A stretch of DNA of 64,000 nt, taken from positions 1 through 64,000 of the forward strand of contig NW_020825534.1 in assembly GCF_003286085.1 (NCBI RefSeq), read 5' to 3'. A model generated the notes under the pieces. The model made no database searches and was not told the origin of the DNA. It saw only the letters and a list, made by a program, of their open reading frames with translations. Of this stretch, positions 34,363 through 47,559 are shown piece after piece; position 1 is the first letter of the stretch; each line of letters begins with the position of its first letter. Position numbers and translations under genes: made by a program. Origin of the DNA: Drosophila persimilis (taxonomy: Eukaryota; Arthropoda; Insecta; Diptera; Drosophilidae).

Positions 34363-36512
34363 AAGTCAGTATAAGTATATTCGCATACATTTTCTGGAAA
34401 AAATATATATTTGATGTTATCTTTATGTATAATTCTGTTTCTATTGTTGATTATAATTTTATTCGGTCGATTTTCCTTAACTACCTGCTTTTTGTATCGG
34501 GATTGAAGTTTATTTCTTTCCCCGAATTTCTTTTCATAAACTACTTCTCCTATTTTATAATCTTTTTCTCTTCTTTCTTTGTTATGTAGCTTAAGCATTT
34601 TGGTCTGAGCTTCCTTAAGTAATATTGGATTATGTTTGTGTTCTATTTTGTTATACAATATGTCATATGGCATTTGATTGGTCGTTGAATGTATCGTCAG
34701 GTTATATTTCAGTGCCGCCCTTATTATTATTTCTGAATAATCTGTTAGATTTAGTTCATCCTTGATGCACCGCGCTATTTCTGTTAGTGTGGAATGTACC
34801 CTTTCTACCTGACCATTTGAGGTGCTGTGTCTTCCCAGACATAATGAATAGTTAAGTTACTTCTTTGTATGAATGATCTAAATTGTGCTGAAGTAAAGCT
34901 TGGTTCGTTGTCAGTCATTAATGATGTTGCTAACGGAAAGTGTTGCAAAACTTCCATTACCTTATATTCAATGTTTAATTTACTTTGAATTTCCTTGACC
35001 ACCAAGTATTTGGAATAAGAATCTATACAAGTTATGAATGTTAGGTTTTGGGCATAGTATATGTCTAAGTGTAATTGATCTCCTTCTTTTGATGGAATGG
35101 GAGCTTCCCCAATTGGAATTTTTACAGGGTATCTGTGATATTTGTTTTTGTTACAGATCTCACAATTTTTTATATATTCTTTTAATTTTTTGTGCAGGTT
35201 TGGCCAATAATACAACTTAGTTATTTGTTTGTAATTTTCGTCTAGTCCTCTATGGGCTCTGCAATGTGTTTCTTCTATAATTATAGCTTTATCTTCTGAA
35301 TTTACTACATCTTGGAGGAACTTTCTCGTGAAGAGAAATTTATTTATGAAGTTTTCCTTTAGCTTATTTTGGATAAGGTATAAATCTTCTAAAGTGCAGT
35401 GTATTCCTGTGGTTAAGTGAGGCTGAATAAATTCTTTTAAAATGATTAGCAGATTGTCAACCGTATCAAATTCAATAATATGTCGGGTATTTTCATAAAC
35501 TCTTACTAACTCATGAACTGTGAATCTCCCTTGCGCTAATAGTAGCTGCTGTTTAAATTGGTTTAGAGGCTTGCTAGTCTCTTGAATGACGTTTTCAAAA
35601 CTACTCTCTGCTGAATGCTGAGTATTTATGTCTGATTCTGATTCTGTCTGGTCGACATCACTATCTGTCATATGATTTATTTTAATGCGAGATAAAGCGT
35701 CCGCTACTACGTTAGTTGAGCCTGGCTTATAAATGATTTTTGGTGTGAAACTTTCTATGAAGTAATACCAACGTTTCAACATTTGGATGTTGAAATCATA
35801 ATGTTGTTCTATAGTTTTTGAAAATATTATTATATCGTCCATATAGACGTGACAAGTTTTCCCAACTTGTTCTCTAAGTATATCGTCCATTGCCCTTTGG
35901 AAAATTCTGGGAGCGTTCGTCAATCCCATAGGCATTCTTAGAAATTCATATTTGCCGTTATTTATGGAAAAAGATGTTTTTTCAATATCTGATTCCCTCA
36001 TTAAATCTGATAGAAACCTGACTCTAGATCAATGGCCGAGAAATACTTACCTAAATTGGCAAGGTAATGGTGTTTTCATTAAGTTTCTTAACGTCTATTA
36101 CTAATCTATGTTTAGGAGTTCCGTCCTCGTTTACTCCCTTCTTTGGTACTACTATTACCGGTGAATTATATGGGCTTTTACTAGGTCTGATTATACCTTC
36201 ATCTAACATTTTACTTATTTCGTTATTAACGAAATCGTTAACCGAATAAGCGTATGGATACTGCTTGCCATATACCGGTCTATCATGTTCAGTGTTAATC
36301 TCTCCTTTTATATCCGTTCTGAACGGTAACTGTAAATTTATATTGGCATGGTCTTCTTCGATGATAGATACCATTTTCTCTCTGAGATTTTCTAAATTGT
36401 CCTCTTTGTAGGTTATTGCGTTATACAATTTCATTTTTTTCAATTCAGAATTTGCATAACTTTGTATGTCGGATATTTCTACGACGGCGCGTTCAGGATT
36501 TTGGCATCCCAA
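34359..36512 (-). pseudogene. Errantivirus pol remnant (copy A)
   Basis: Order on the minus strand: reverse transcriptase start (36512-36051, with a VIVVPKKG block), a stop and frameshift, then RT palm with VYMDDIIIFSK (about 35860) fused by an internal deletion of about 650 bases to the end of RNase H (VADALSRI at about 35690), then integrase (zinc region CRAHRG...CEICNKN, catalytic LHLDIYY and TDNEPSF). The frame shifts after the VWED residues, and the integrase tail continues in another frame to 34359. The deletion removes the RT thumb and most of RNase H. The element has no LTR and no protease here. Confidence 0.8.
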
Positions 36513-36555
36513 ACTTTTAAATTGTTCATTGTCGGATAATTCAACGACGGATAAT

Positions 36556-37288
36556 TCAATTCACGACAAAGAGTGCGTGCGAGAGAGACAGAAAATCAGT
36601 CTGAGCGTGACGTCGGGCGCTGCGTAGCCAATGCAAATTGATTTGTTCCTTTTGGCTATAAAAATTATCTGATCTGATCCAGACTCAGCAATCTGATAGA
36701 TATGGCCATTCTCTATGATTCTGCGTTTTTAGTTTTCTCGAATCTGCAATATTGTGGATGCAACAGATTCTCGTCCTTTGTGGGGTCGGAAGGGGGTGGG
36801 GCGAAATTCTGAGATATACGTTTTATAGTGACATCTTAAAGGAGAGTGTGTACCAAATTTGGTTACTCTAGCCTTAATAGTCTCTGAGATTTGTGGTTGC
36901 CTCAGATTTTCGTCCTTTGCGGGGGCGGAAGAGGGTGTGGCGAAATTTTGACACAAAACGGTCAAGGTCCGATATCACAGGAGTGTGGATACCAAATTTG
37001 GTTGCTCTAGCTCTTATGGGTTCTGAGATCCTTGAACATATTTTGCAATTGGCAAAACCGACCATGAAACCTGTGTGTTAGAGTGAGACAGAGCGAGAAA
37101 GAGTGAAATTGTTTTCGTGATTCTGGCTGTAATAATTATACGATCTGGTTCAGATTTTGCACTCTAGAAGATATAGTCATCTTCTACGATTCTGCGTTTT
37201 TAGTTTTTTCGTATCGTCGAAATTGTGGATGCCATAGATTTTCGCCCTTTGTGGGGGCGGAAGTGGGCGGGGCAAAGTTTTGATCCTT
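36556..37288 (-). repeat. Partial DINE between duplicated units A and B
   Basis: Starts at ACGACAAAGAGTGCGTGCGAG fused to the pol remnant and stops inside the family at GGGGCAAAGTTTTGA (about 37284), where the inverted SLC6 segment begins. The same DINE sequence variant, including AGACTCAGCAATCTGATAG, recurs at 44260-44980, so the two share a recent ancestor. Confidence 0.85.
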
Positions 37289-38578
37289 TTTGGACGACGC
37301 GGCACCAGGCGCGTCGAGGTGTACACGGCCACGGTGATGGACACCATGGCCGAAAGGATTATGATCGCTCTCGTCGTGGCCGTCATGTCCTTTGCGGCGC
37401 CCAAGTTTATCATAGCTCGGGTGCTGGACTCGCGCCTGGTGGGCACCATGGTTGTGACGGCCCTGGTCTTTGAGCTGATCGCCATAACTTGGATCTACGG
37501 AGCCAAGAACATCTACACCGATCTGGAGTTCTCCATCGGTCGGCCCATTTTCAAGGTCTGGATGTTTCTTTGGGTCACATGTCCGGCCGTTCTGACGGGC
37601 ATCCTCGTCTGGTGGTGTGCCGACGACGACCAGTATGATCTGCTGGCGGAGTACCTGCCGCGCTGGGCTCCCATACTGTTCGTCCTGGCCGTGATCCTCA
37701 TCATTGCCTGCATCCAGATCTTCCGCCAAGTGGAGTACAACTTCTTCGGCATGATCTGTGAAGCCTCCAAGCCGGCCAAGGAGTGGGGTCCCGCAGATCC
37801 CCTGGCCCGTCACTCATGGAAGCAATGGCGCTCTGTCTGCCAGGACACGGGCCGGCGGGACTTCACCCTGCGCCGACGCGGCACTCGCGACTACACGCAC
37901 TCCATCAAAAAGGGGCAGTACTCGGGTGCCCAGAAATACGGCGTCCAGAACGGCGGGCAGACGCAGACACCGATGCACCAGCCCCACTGGAAATCCTCCA
38001 CCCCGGGCAACAGTTCGCCCAACTACAGCGGCTCCATGTTCGGGGACTCAGCCATCGAGGAGGACATCAGCGTGGACAAGTTTCCGGGCATCACGCAACA
38101 GCAGTATGTGCCATTCCAAGCCAATGATGCCAAGCCGATGAGGTACTCTCAGCGGATGCGCCAGACGGCCCAGCCCCAGACCCTGACACGGCTGCCTCCA
38201 CCGACACCGGCGGGGGGTACCACAGTGGAGAAGCACAGCGAGGTAGTCTACATCCGGCGCCTATCCGATGGAGGCACCGGCTCCGGCCACGCCACCCGCA
38301 TCGAGATTTCGCCCTCCAACGAATCCATCACATACGGGAACGGCAAGACCAACAACAACTCGGCCTTGGCCATGTCCAGGAATCCGCTGGGCCGTTCCAC
38401 GGGCTGCCTAGTACCCAGCCAGCCGCCACCACCGCCCAGAGTCCATATCAAGCGGTCGGCCAGCTCAGTGGTCAATGTAAACGGCAAGCTGCCACCGCCG
38501 ACATCCGCCGCGGCCGGGGATCACATTTGCTGGCGGAAGTTCAACGTCAATCCAGAAGAGTATTCCACGGAACTGTGA
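37280..38578 (+). pseudogene. Chimeric SLC6 copy lacking the N-terminal half
   Basis: An open frame of 432 codons. The first ~27 codons come from DINE sequence and the inverted 74-base segment; from 37363 it equals the SLC6 protein from ALVVAVMSFAAPKF to the natural C terminus. It lacks the exons for TM1 to about TM8 and the SLC6 promoter. The nominal start at 37280 is ATG within the DINE/SLC6 joint. It is more likely a dead partial duplicate than a gene, though the frame is intact and the polyadenylation signal is copied (39203-39208). Confidence 0.7.
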
Positions 38579-39600
38579 ACCGAAGGACGGAAGCGCAAGG
38601 AGCGCATGGAGAGGAGGAGAAAACGAAGCATTCACATTCAAAAAGACTTGTTGCATCCAAAAGAAACGTATCTGTATCTGTAAGCTGTACGAGTATTGCA
38701 TCTGAAGCACAGACCTATCGATAAGCTACGAATAACGAATTATGCCCATATGCAAAGTGTATCTTCTAGTTCCGAACTGTACATAGTGAAAGAGCAGAGC
38801 ATTCCTAGATATAGTTCTACGATCTAGTTCCTTAGCGTAAGTCGAGAAAATTCCGTTGTCATTACCCATCTGGAAAGGAAAGTAGAGGAGGAGTAACTGG
38901 AGTAGATCAGCACTGGTCTACACATAGTCTAAGCACTTGATATGTAACCAATTTACCATTATAGCCTACATTTTTTTTTTTGCCTGAACGAGAAGATAAT
39001 CCTTTTGTTAGTGAGTAATCTGAGTGCCTGAAAACATGAATTATGAATTAATAGCTCTATGTAGAATCCTATACCTAGACTCAGTTCTTAGTTAGTTCTT
39101 AGTCTGACACAATATCCTAAGAATCGGAGCAACGCGCCTGGCTGTGTTGCCTTCGATGTTAAGTTAATTGAGAACACAACGATGTCGAAAGCGATCTTAT
39201 ATAATAAATGGTACGTTTAGTAAATTATGATTCTCTGTGTGTCCCATCTTTTGGCATCCCAAATATCAAAGTTCGCGTCCATTAATTGATGCTAAGTTTA
39301 GAGCCCAGCCAGCACACTTTTACTTAAATATTTCAGCCATAAATCGGAGGAGAACCAGAATCTTAATTAGCATAAATGCTCGAACATGATCGGTGGTTCG
39401 TGTCTGGGTCCTAAGATATATGTTCTTCTGGTTCCTTGCGCTATAAATTTTGGCTAAACAATTGCACATTTTTCTAAACGGCCAACCAGATGTCGGACAA
39501 GTGAACTTCCTGCGAATGGCAATTCCAATAGCTCTATAAATGCCGCTTAATATGCAGACTAATTTATGACGATGATCGCAAACGAAACTGTACGACGACA

Positions 39601-40027
39601 ATCGATGGATAGAGCGAGACAGAGCGAGAAAGAGTGAAATTGTTTTCGTGATTCTGGCTGTAATAATTATACGATCTGATTCAGATTTTGCGCTCTAGAA
39701 GATATAGTCATCTTCTACGATTCTGCGATTTTAGTTTTTTCGTATCGTCGAAATTGTGGATGCCATAGATTTTCGCCCTTTGTGGGGGCGGAAGTGGGCG
39801 GGGCAAAGTTTTGAAATATTTTTGGAGCAGTGACATATCACAGAAGTCTGGATCCAAAACATCGTTGCTCTAGCTCTTATAGTCTTTGAGCATTAGGCGC
39901 TGAAGGGGACGGACAGACGGACAGACAGACATAACTCAATCGACTCGGCTATTGATGCTGATCAAGAATATATATACTTTATGGGGTCGGAAACGATTCC
40001 TTCTGGACGTTACACACATCCACTTTT
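39601..40027 (-). repeat. Partial DINE (unit B copy)
   Basis: Duplicate of 32961-33387 with the same truncation at both ends. Confidence 0.85.
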
Positions 40028-41002
40028 CGTATTGTCTACGATATTTTTGCCTGAAACTAATATGGCACCATCCTGAATGATGTCTATTTCTTTGTTTTTT
40101 TCCCTCTTTTTAGTGCAGTTGGCTTTAAAGCCATTAAGAAAATTGGTGAAACAGGTCTTCTTTAAATTTATTTGTGCGTAATTGTTAAAAGTTTCACTTT
40201 TAAAATTATTCATTAAATAGTATTTCTCCTTACATTCACAAACTTTTTCACTTATAACTAACATTCCATCATTTTGTGAGATGGCTCTTGCATGGTAAAA
40301 CTTGCAAATATCTTTAATTTGAGGATATTTTATGTAAATGATTATTAAATCTGCATTTCGAATTATTTTAACCGTTGCAATGTCCAGCAGATCAGACAGT
40401 TCAACAGGATGTTTTTCATGCTTATTAATGTCCTCTATTTCGTTTTTATTTAAAATTTTTGTATTGAAAATGTTTACTTTTAAGAGGGTTATGGTATCAA
40501 CTAAATTTAGTAGGTCAAAAGTTATTAATTTTAAACGATGCTTTCTCAGTATCGTTTCTTCATTGAAGATGACATTTTTTAATGAATTTGATAGCAATTC
40601 AATTTCGTTGAAAAATTTGGAATTTATTACAAGTTGTTTATTATTATTTTCAGTTAATTCATTTACTTTATTTTGTATTTTCAAAAAGTCGTCATGATCA
40701 GGGCTGCCTGCTATCCATTTCCAAATGGTACCTAATTCATTAATTCCCCTTTCATTCCGTTTTGGAACTAATTCTGAAATCATTAATTTTAATAGACTTA
40801 AGTCCATTGATATTTCCCACTCATCGTCTGAATTAATTGATTTGTTGACATATTTGGATTCTTTATCAATTATCTCTCTATAAAAACTCAAATTAGTAAT
40901 ATAGAAAAGTTCAGCGTATGTTTCATAAGTGTAAACGTCTCTGTCGTCTTTGAGCAATAGATAGTCACTATGCGTATAGTCAATTACTTCCGAAGTCGTC
41001 AA
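40010..41002 (-). pseudogene. Errantivirus env, truncated (copy B)
   Basis: Same 330-codon frame as at 33370-34362, with the identical DINE-derived tail and stop. It arose by the segmental duplication, not by a separate insertion. Confidence 0.75.
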
Positions 41003-43158
41003 AAGTCAGTATAAGTATATTCGCATACATTTTCTGGAAAAAATATATATTTGATGTTATCTTTATGTATAATTCTGTTTCTATTGTTGATTATAATTTT
41101 ATTCGGTCGATTTTCCTTAACTACCTGCTTTTTGTATCGGGATTGAAGTTTATTTCTTTCCCCGAATTTCTTTTCATAAACTACTTCTCCTATTTTATAA
41201 TCTTTTTCTCTTCTTTCTTTGTTATGTAGCTTAAGCATTTTGGTCTGAGCTTCCTTAAGTAATATTGGATTATGTTTGTGTTCTATTTTGTTATACAATA
41301 TGTCATATGGCATTTGATTGGTCGTTGAATGTATCGTCAGGTTATATTTCAGTGCCGCCCTTATTATTATTTCTGAATAATCTGTTAGATTTAGTTCATC
41401 CTTGATGCACCGCGCTATTTCTGTTAGTGTGGAATGTACCCTTTCTACCTGACCATTTGAGGTGCTGTGTCTTCCCAGACATAATGAATAGTTAAGTTAC
41501 TTCTTTGTATGAATGATCTAAATTGTGCTGAAGTAAAGCTTGGTTCGTTGTCAGTCATTAATGATGTTGCTAACGGAAAGTGTTGCAAAACTTCCATTAC
41601 CTTATATTCAATGTTTAATTTACTTTGAATTTCCTTGACCACCAAGTATTTGGAATAAGAATCTATACAAGTTATGAATGTTAGGTTTTGGGCATAGTAT
41701 ATGTCTAAGTGTAATTGATCTCCTTCTTTTGATGGAATGGGAGCTTCCCCAATTGGAATTTTTACAGGGTATCTGTGATATTTGTTTTTGTTACAGATCT
41801 CACAATTTTTTATATATTCTTTTAATTTTTTGTGCAGGTTTGGCCAATAATACAACTTAGTTATTTGTTTGTAATTTTCGTCTAGTCCTCTATGGGCTCT
41901 GCAATGTGTTTCTTCTATAATTATAGCTTTATCTTCTGAATTTACTACATCTTGGAGGAACTTTCTCGTGAAGAGAAATTTATTTATGAAGTTTTCCTTT
42001 AGCTTATTTTGGATAAGGTATAAATCTTCTAAAGTGCAGTGTATTCCTGTGGTTAAGTGAGGCTGAATAAATTCTTTTAAAATGATTAGCAGATTGTCAA
42101 CCGTATCAAATTCAATAATATGTCGGGTATTTTCATAAACTCTTACTAACTCATGAACTGTGAATCTCCCTTGCGCTAATAGTAGCTGCTGTTTAAATTG
42201 GTTTAGAGGCTTGCTAGTCTCTTGAATGACGTTTTCAAAACTACTCTCTGCTGAATGCTGAGTATTTATGTCTGATTCTGATTCTGTCTGGTCGACATCA
42301 CTATCTGTCATATGATTTATTTTAATGCGAGATAAAGCGTCCGCTACTACGTTAGTTGAGCCTGGCTTATAAATGATTTTTGGTGTGAAACTTTCTATGA
42401 AGTAATACCAACGTTTCAACATTTGGATGTTGAAATCATAATGTTGTTCTATAGTTTTTGAAAATATTATTATATCGTCCATATAGACGTGACAAGTTTT
42501 CCCAACTTGTTCTCTAAGTATATCGTCCATTGCCCTTTGGAAAATTCTGGGAGCGTTCGTCAATCCCATAGGCATTCTTAGAAATTCATATTTGCCGTTA
42601 TTTATGGAAAAAGATGTTTTTTCAATATCTGATTCCCTCATTAAATCTGATAGAAACCTGACTCTAGATCAATGGCCGAGAAATACTTTGCCTTACCTAA
42701 ATTGGCAAGGTAATGGTGTTTTCATTAAGTTTCTTAACGTCTATTACTAATCTATGTTTAGGAGTTCCGTCCTCGTTTACTCCCTTCTTTGGTACTACTA
42801 TTACCGGTGAATTATATGGGCTTTTACTAGGTCTGATTATACCTTCATCTAACATTTTACTTATTTCGTTATTAACGAAATCGTTAACCGAATAAGCGTA
42901 TGGATACTGCTTGCCATATACCGGTCTATCATGTTCAGTGTTAATCTCTCCTTTTATATCCGTTCTGAACGGTAACTGTAAATTTATATTGGCATGGTCT
43001 TCTTCGATGATAGATACCATTTTCTCTCTGAGATTTTCTAAATTGTCCTCTTTGTAGGTTATTGCGTTATACAATTTCATTTTTTTCAATTCAGAATTTG
43101 CATAACTTTGTATGTCGGATATTTCTACGACGGCGCGTTCAGGATTTTGGCATCCCAA
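40999..43158 (-). pseudogene. Errantivirus pol remnant (copy B)
   Basis: Same broken reverse transcriptase/integrase arrangement as copy A, with the same internal deletion at about 42430 and the same integrase frameshift near 41460. It keeps six bases (TTGCCT region, about 42687) that copy A has lost. Confidence 0.8.
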
Positions 43159-43207
43159 ACTTTTAAATTGTTCATTGTCGGATAATTCAACGACGGATAA
43201 TTCAATT

Positions 43208-44152
43208 CACGACAAAGAGTGCGTGCGAGAGAGACAGAAAATCAGTCTGAGCGTGACGTCGGGCGCTGCGTAGCCAGTGCAAATTGATTTGTTTCCTTTC
43301 GCTATAAAAATGATCTGATCTGATCCAGATTCAGCAATCTGATAGATATGGTCGTTATCTATGATTCTGCGTTTTTAGTTTTCTCAAATCTGCAATATTG
43401 TGGATGCAACAGATTTTCGTCCTTTGTGTGGGCGGAAGGGGGTGGGGCTAAATTTTGAGATATACGTTTTATAGTGAGATCTAACAGAAGTGCGGATACC
43501 AAATTTGGTTACTCTAGCTTTAATAGTCTCTGAGATTTGTGAATATCCCCAGATTTGCATCCTTTGCGGGGGCGGAAGGGGGTGTGGCGAAATTTTGAAA
43601 CAAACTCGTCTCGGTCTGGTATATTAGGAGTGTGGATACCAAATTTGGTTGCTCCAGCTTTTATAGTCTCTGAGATCTAGGCGCTAATGTTTTACTCTAA
43701 GCAAAGCCGCATATGCTAAGTGTGTGTTAGAGAGAGACAGGGCGAGAAAAAATGAAATTGTTTTCTTGATGCTGGCTATAATAATAATACGATCCAATTG
43801 AGATTTCGCAGTCTAAAAGATATGGTCATTCTCTACGATTCTGCGTTTTTGGTTGTATCGTATCTTTAAAATTGTGGATGCCACAGATTTTCGCCCTTTG
43901 TGGGGGCGGAAGTGGGCGGGGCAAAGTTTTGAAATATTTTTGTTGCTCTGGCTCTTATAGTCTTTGAGCATTAGGCGCTGAAGGGGACGGACAGACGGAC
44001 AGACAGACATGGCTCAATCGACTCGGCTGTTGATGCTGATCAAGAATATATATACTTTATGGTGTCGGAAACGATTCGTTCTGGACGTTACACACATCCA
44101 CTTTTACCACAAATCTAATATACCCCAATACTCATTTTGAGTATCCGGTATA
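43208..44152 (-). repeat. DINE-1-type repeat, first half of a head-to-tail pair
   Basis: Starts at ACGACAAAGAGTGCG fused to the pol remnant, without hairpin. It has a short GGACGGACAGAC array (43985-44008) and ends with a variant 5' terminus GAGTATCCGGTATA. The next DINE begins at the very next base. Confidence 0.85.
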
Positions 44153-45194
44153 ACGAGGGGGAACGTTGTGAGTTGCTGCGGACACCGCAACTCTACAGTT
44201 ATACCCGATACTAAGTCAGTATGGCTCTCCTCCGGCAGACGCCGCTAATATTAAACGACACGACAAAGAGTGCGTGCGAGAGAGACAGAAAATCAGTCTG
44301 AGCGTGACGTCGGGCGCTGCGTAGCCAATGCAAATTGATTTGTTCCTTTTGGCTATAAAAATTATCTGATCTGATCCAGACTCAGCAATCTGATAGATAT
44401 GGCCATTCTCTATGATTCTGCGTTTTTAGTTTTCTCGAATCTGCAATATTGTGGATGCAACAGATTCTCGTCCTTTGTGGGGTCGGAAGGGGGTGGGGCG
44501 AAATTCTGAGATATACGTTTTATAGTGACATCTTAAAGGAGAGTGTGTACCAAATTTGGTTACTCTAGCCTTAATAGTCTCTGAGATTTGTGGTTGCCTC
44601 AGATTTTCGTCCTTTGCGGGGGCGGAAGAGGGTGTGGCGAAATTTTGACACAAAACGGTCAAGGTCCGATATCACAGGAGTGTGGATACCAAATTTGGTT
44701 GCTCTAGCTCTTATGGGTTCTGAGATCCTTGAACATATTTTGCAATTGGCAAAACCGACCATGAAACCTGTGTGTTAGAGTGAGACAGAGCGAGAAAGAG
44801 TGAAATTGTTTTCGTGATTCTGGCTGTAATAATTATACGATCTGGTTCAGATTTTGCACTCTAGAAGATATAGTCATCTTCTACGATTCTGCGTTTTTAG
44901 TTTTTTCGTATCGTCGAAATTGTGGATGCCATAGATTTTCGCCCTTTGTGGGGGCGGAAGTGGGCGGGGCAAAGTTTTGAAATATTTTTGGAGCAGTGAC
45001 ATATCACAGAAGTCTGGATCCAAAACATCGTTGCTCTAGCTCTTATAGTCTTTGAGCATTAGGCGCTGAAGGGGACGGACAGACGGACAGACAGACATAA
45101 CTCAATCGACTCGGCTATTGATGCTGATCAAGAATATATATACTTTATGGGGTCGGAAACGATTCCTTCTGGACGTTACACACATCCACTTTTC
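44153..45194 (-). repeat. DINE-1-type repeat, second half of a head-to-tail pair, joined to env copy C
   Basis: ACGAGGGGGAACGTTGTGAG starts at 44153, hairpin at 44170-44193. The body matches 36560-37284. The right end is cut at CACACATCCACTTTT by errantivirus env, as in units A and B. Confidence 0.85.
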
Positions 45195-46168
45195 GTATTG
45201 TCTACGATATTTTTGCCTGAAACTAATATGGCACCATCCTGAATGATGTCTATTTCTTTGTTTTTTCCCCTTTTTTTAGTGCAGTTGGCTTTAAAGCCAT
45301 TAAGTAAATTGGTGAAACAGGTCTTCTTTAAATTTATTTGTGCGTAATTGTTAAAAGTTTCACTTTTAAAATTATTCATTAAATAGTATTTCTCCTTACA
45401 TTCACAAACTTTTTCACTTATAACTAACATTCCATCATTTTGTGAGATGGCTCTTGCATGGTAAAACTTGCAAATATCTTTAATTTGAGGATATTTTATG
45501 TAAATGATTATTAAATCTGCATTTCGAATTATTTTAACCGTGGCAATGTCCAGCAGATCAGACAGTTCAACAGGATGTTTTTCATGCTTATTAATGTCCT
45601 CTATTTCGTTTTTATTTAAAATTTTTGTATTGAAAATGTTTACTTTTAAGAGGGTTATGGTATCAACTAAATTTAGTAGGTCAAAAGTTATTAATTTTAA
45701 ACGATGCTTTCTCAGTATCGTTTCTTCATTGAAGATGACATTTTTTAATGAATTTGATAGCAATTCAATTTCGTTGAAAAATTTGGAATTTATTACAAGT
45801 TGTTTATTATTATTTTCAGTTAATTCATTTACTTTATTTTGTATTTTCAAAAAGTCGTCATGATCAGGGCTGCCTGCTATCCATTTCCAAATGGTACCTA
45901 ATTCATTAATTCCCCTTTCATTCCGTTTTGGAACTAATTCTGAAATCATTAATTTTAATAGACTTAAGTCCTTTGATATTTTCCACTCATCGTCTGAGTT
46001 AATTGATTTGTTGACATATTTGGATTCTTTATCAATTATCTCTCTATAAAAACTCAAATTAGTAATATGGAAAAGTTCAGCGTATGTTTCATAAGTGTAA
46101 ACGTCTCTGTCGTCTTTGAGCAATAGATAGTCACTATGCGTATAGTCAATTACTTCCGAAGTCGTCAA
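45176..46168 (-). pseudogene. Errantivirus env, truncated (copy C)
   Basis: 330 codons, the same truncated product as copies A and B apart from a few substitutions (for example near 45270 and 46070). It ends in DINE-encoded residues and a stop. Confidence 0.75.
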
Positions 46169-47559
46169 AAGTCAGTATAAGTATACTCGCATACATTTTC
46201 TGGAAAAAATATATATTTGATGTTATCTTTATGTATAATTCTGTTTCTATTGTTGATTATAATTTTATTCGGTCGATTTTCCTTAACTACCTGCTTTTTG
46301 TATCGGGATTGAAGTTTATTTCTTTCCCCGAATTTCTTTTCATAAACTACTTCTCCTATTTTATAATCTTTTTCTCTTCTATCTTTGTTATGTAGCTTAA
46401 GCATTTTGGTCTGAGCTTCCTTAAGTAATATTGGATTATGTTTGTGTTCTATTTTGTTATACAATATGTCATATGGCATTTGATTGGTCGTTGAATGTAT
46501 CGTCAGGTTATATTTCAGTGCCGCCCTTATTATTATTTCTGAATAATCTGTTAGATTTAGTTCATCCTTGATGCACCGCGCTATTTCTGTTAGTGTGGAA
46601 TGTACCATTTCTACCTGACCATTTGAGGTGCTGTGTCTTCCCAGACATAATGAATAGTTAAGTTACTTCTTTGTATGAATGATCTAAATTGTGCTGAAGT
46701 AAAGCTTGGTTCGTTGTCAGTCATTAATGATGTTGCTAACGGAAAGTGTTGCAAAACTTCCATTACCTTATATTCAATGTTTAATTTACTTTGAATTTCC
46801 TTGACCACCAAGTATTTGGAATAAGAATCTATACAAGTTATGAATGTTAGGTTTTGGGCATAGTATATGTCTAAGTGTAATTGATCTCCTTCTTTTGCTG
46901 GAATGGGAGCTTCCCCAATTGGAATTTTTACAGGGTGTCTGTGATATTTGTTTTTGTTACAGATCTCACAATTTTTTATATATTCTTTTAATTTTTTGTG
47001 CAGGTTTGGCCAATAATACAACTTAGTTATTTGTTTGTAATTTTCGTCTAGTCCTCTATGGGCTCTGCAATGTGTTTCTTCTATAATTATAGCTTTATCT
47101 TCTGAATTTACTACATCTTGGAGGAACTTTCTCGTGAAGAGAAATTTATTTATGAAGTTTTCCTTTAGCTTATTTTGGATAAGGTATAAATCTTCTAAAG
47201 TGCAGTGTATTCCTGTGGTTAAGTGAGGCTGAATAAATTCTTTTAAAATGATTAGCAGATTGTCAACCGTATCAAATTCTTACTAACTCATGAACTGTGA
47301 ATCTCCCTTGCGCTAATAGTAGCTGCTGTTTAAATTGGTTTAGAGGCTTGCTAGTCTCTTGAATGACGTTTTCAAAACTACTCTCTGCTGAATGCTGAGT
47401 ATTTATGTCTGATTCTGATTCTGTTTGGTCGACATCACTATCTGTCATATGATTTATTTTAATGCGAGATAAAGCGTCCGCTACTACGTTAGTTGAGCCT
47501 GGCTTATAAATGATTTTTGGTGTGAAACTTTCTATGAAGTAATACCAACGTTTCAACAT
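46165..47559 (-). pseudogene. Errantivirus pol 3' part: RNase H end and integrase (copy C)
   Basis: From 47559: VADALSRI region and linker, then an about 29-base deletion near 47277 that breaks the frame, the integrase zinc region, catalytic core with LHLDIYY (about 46870) and TDNEPSF (about 46715), a frameshift at about 46615 shared with copies A and B, and the C-terminal part to 46165. No single frame covers the integrase. Confidence 0.75.

Larger units (their letters stand above)
37289..43207. repeat. Segmental duplication unit B (copy of 30635-36560)
   Basis: From 37363 the sequence repeats 30724 onward at an offset of 6639-6646 bases, covering SLC6 exon 5, its 3' flank, a DINE, and errantivirus env and pol. 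Differences are very few: a Thr-to-Ile change in exon 5, a one-base change near 38990, and 6 bases near 42687 that unit A lacks. The first 74 bases (37289-37362) are instead the reverse complement of 30635-30708. The right border is the same pol-DINE joint as in unit A. Confidence 0.9.
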
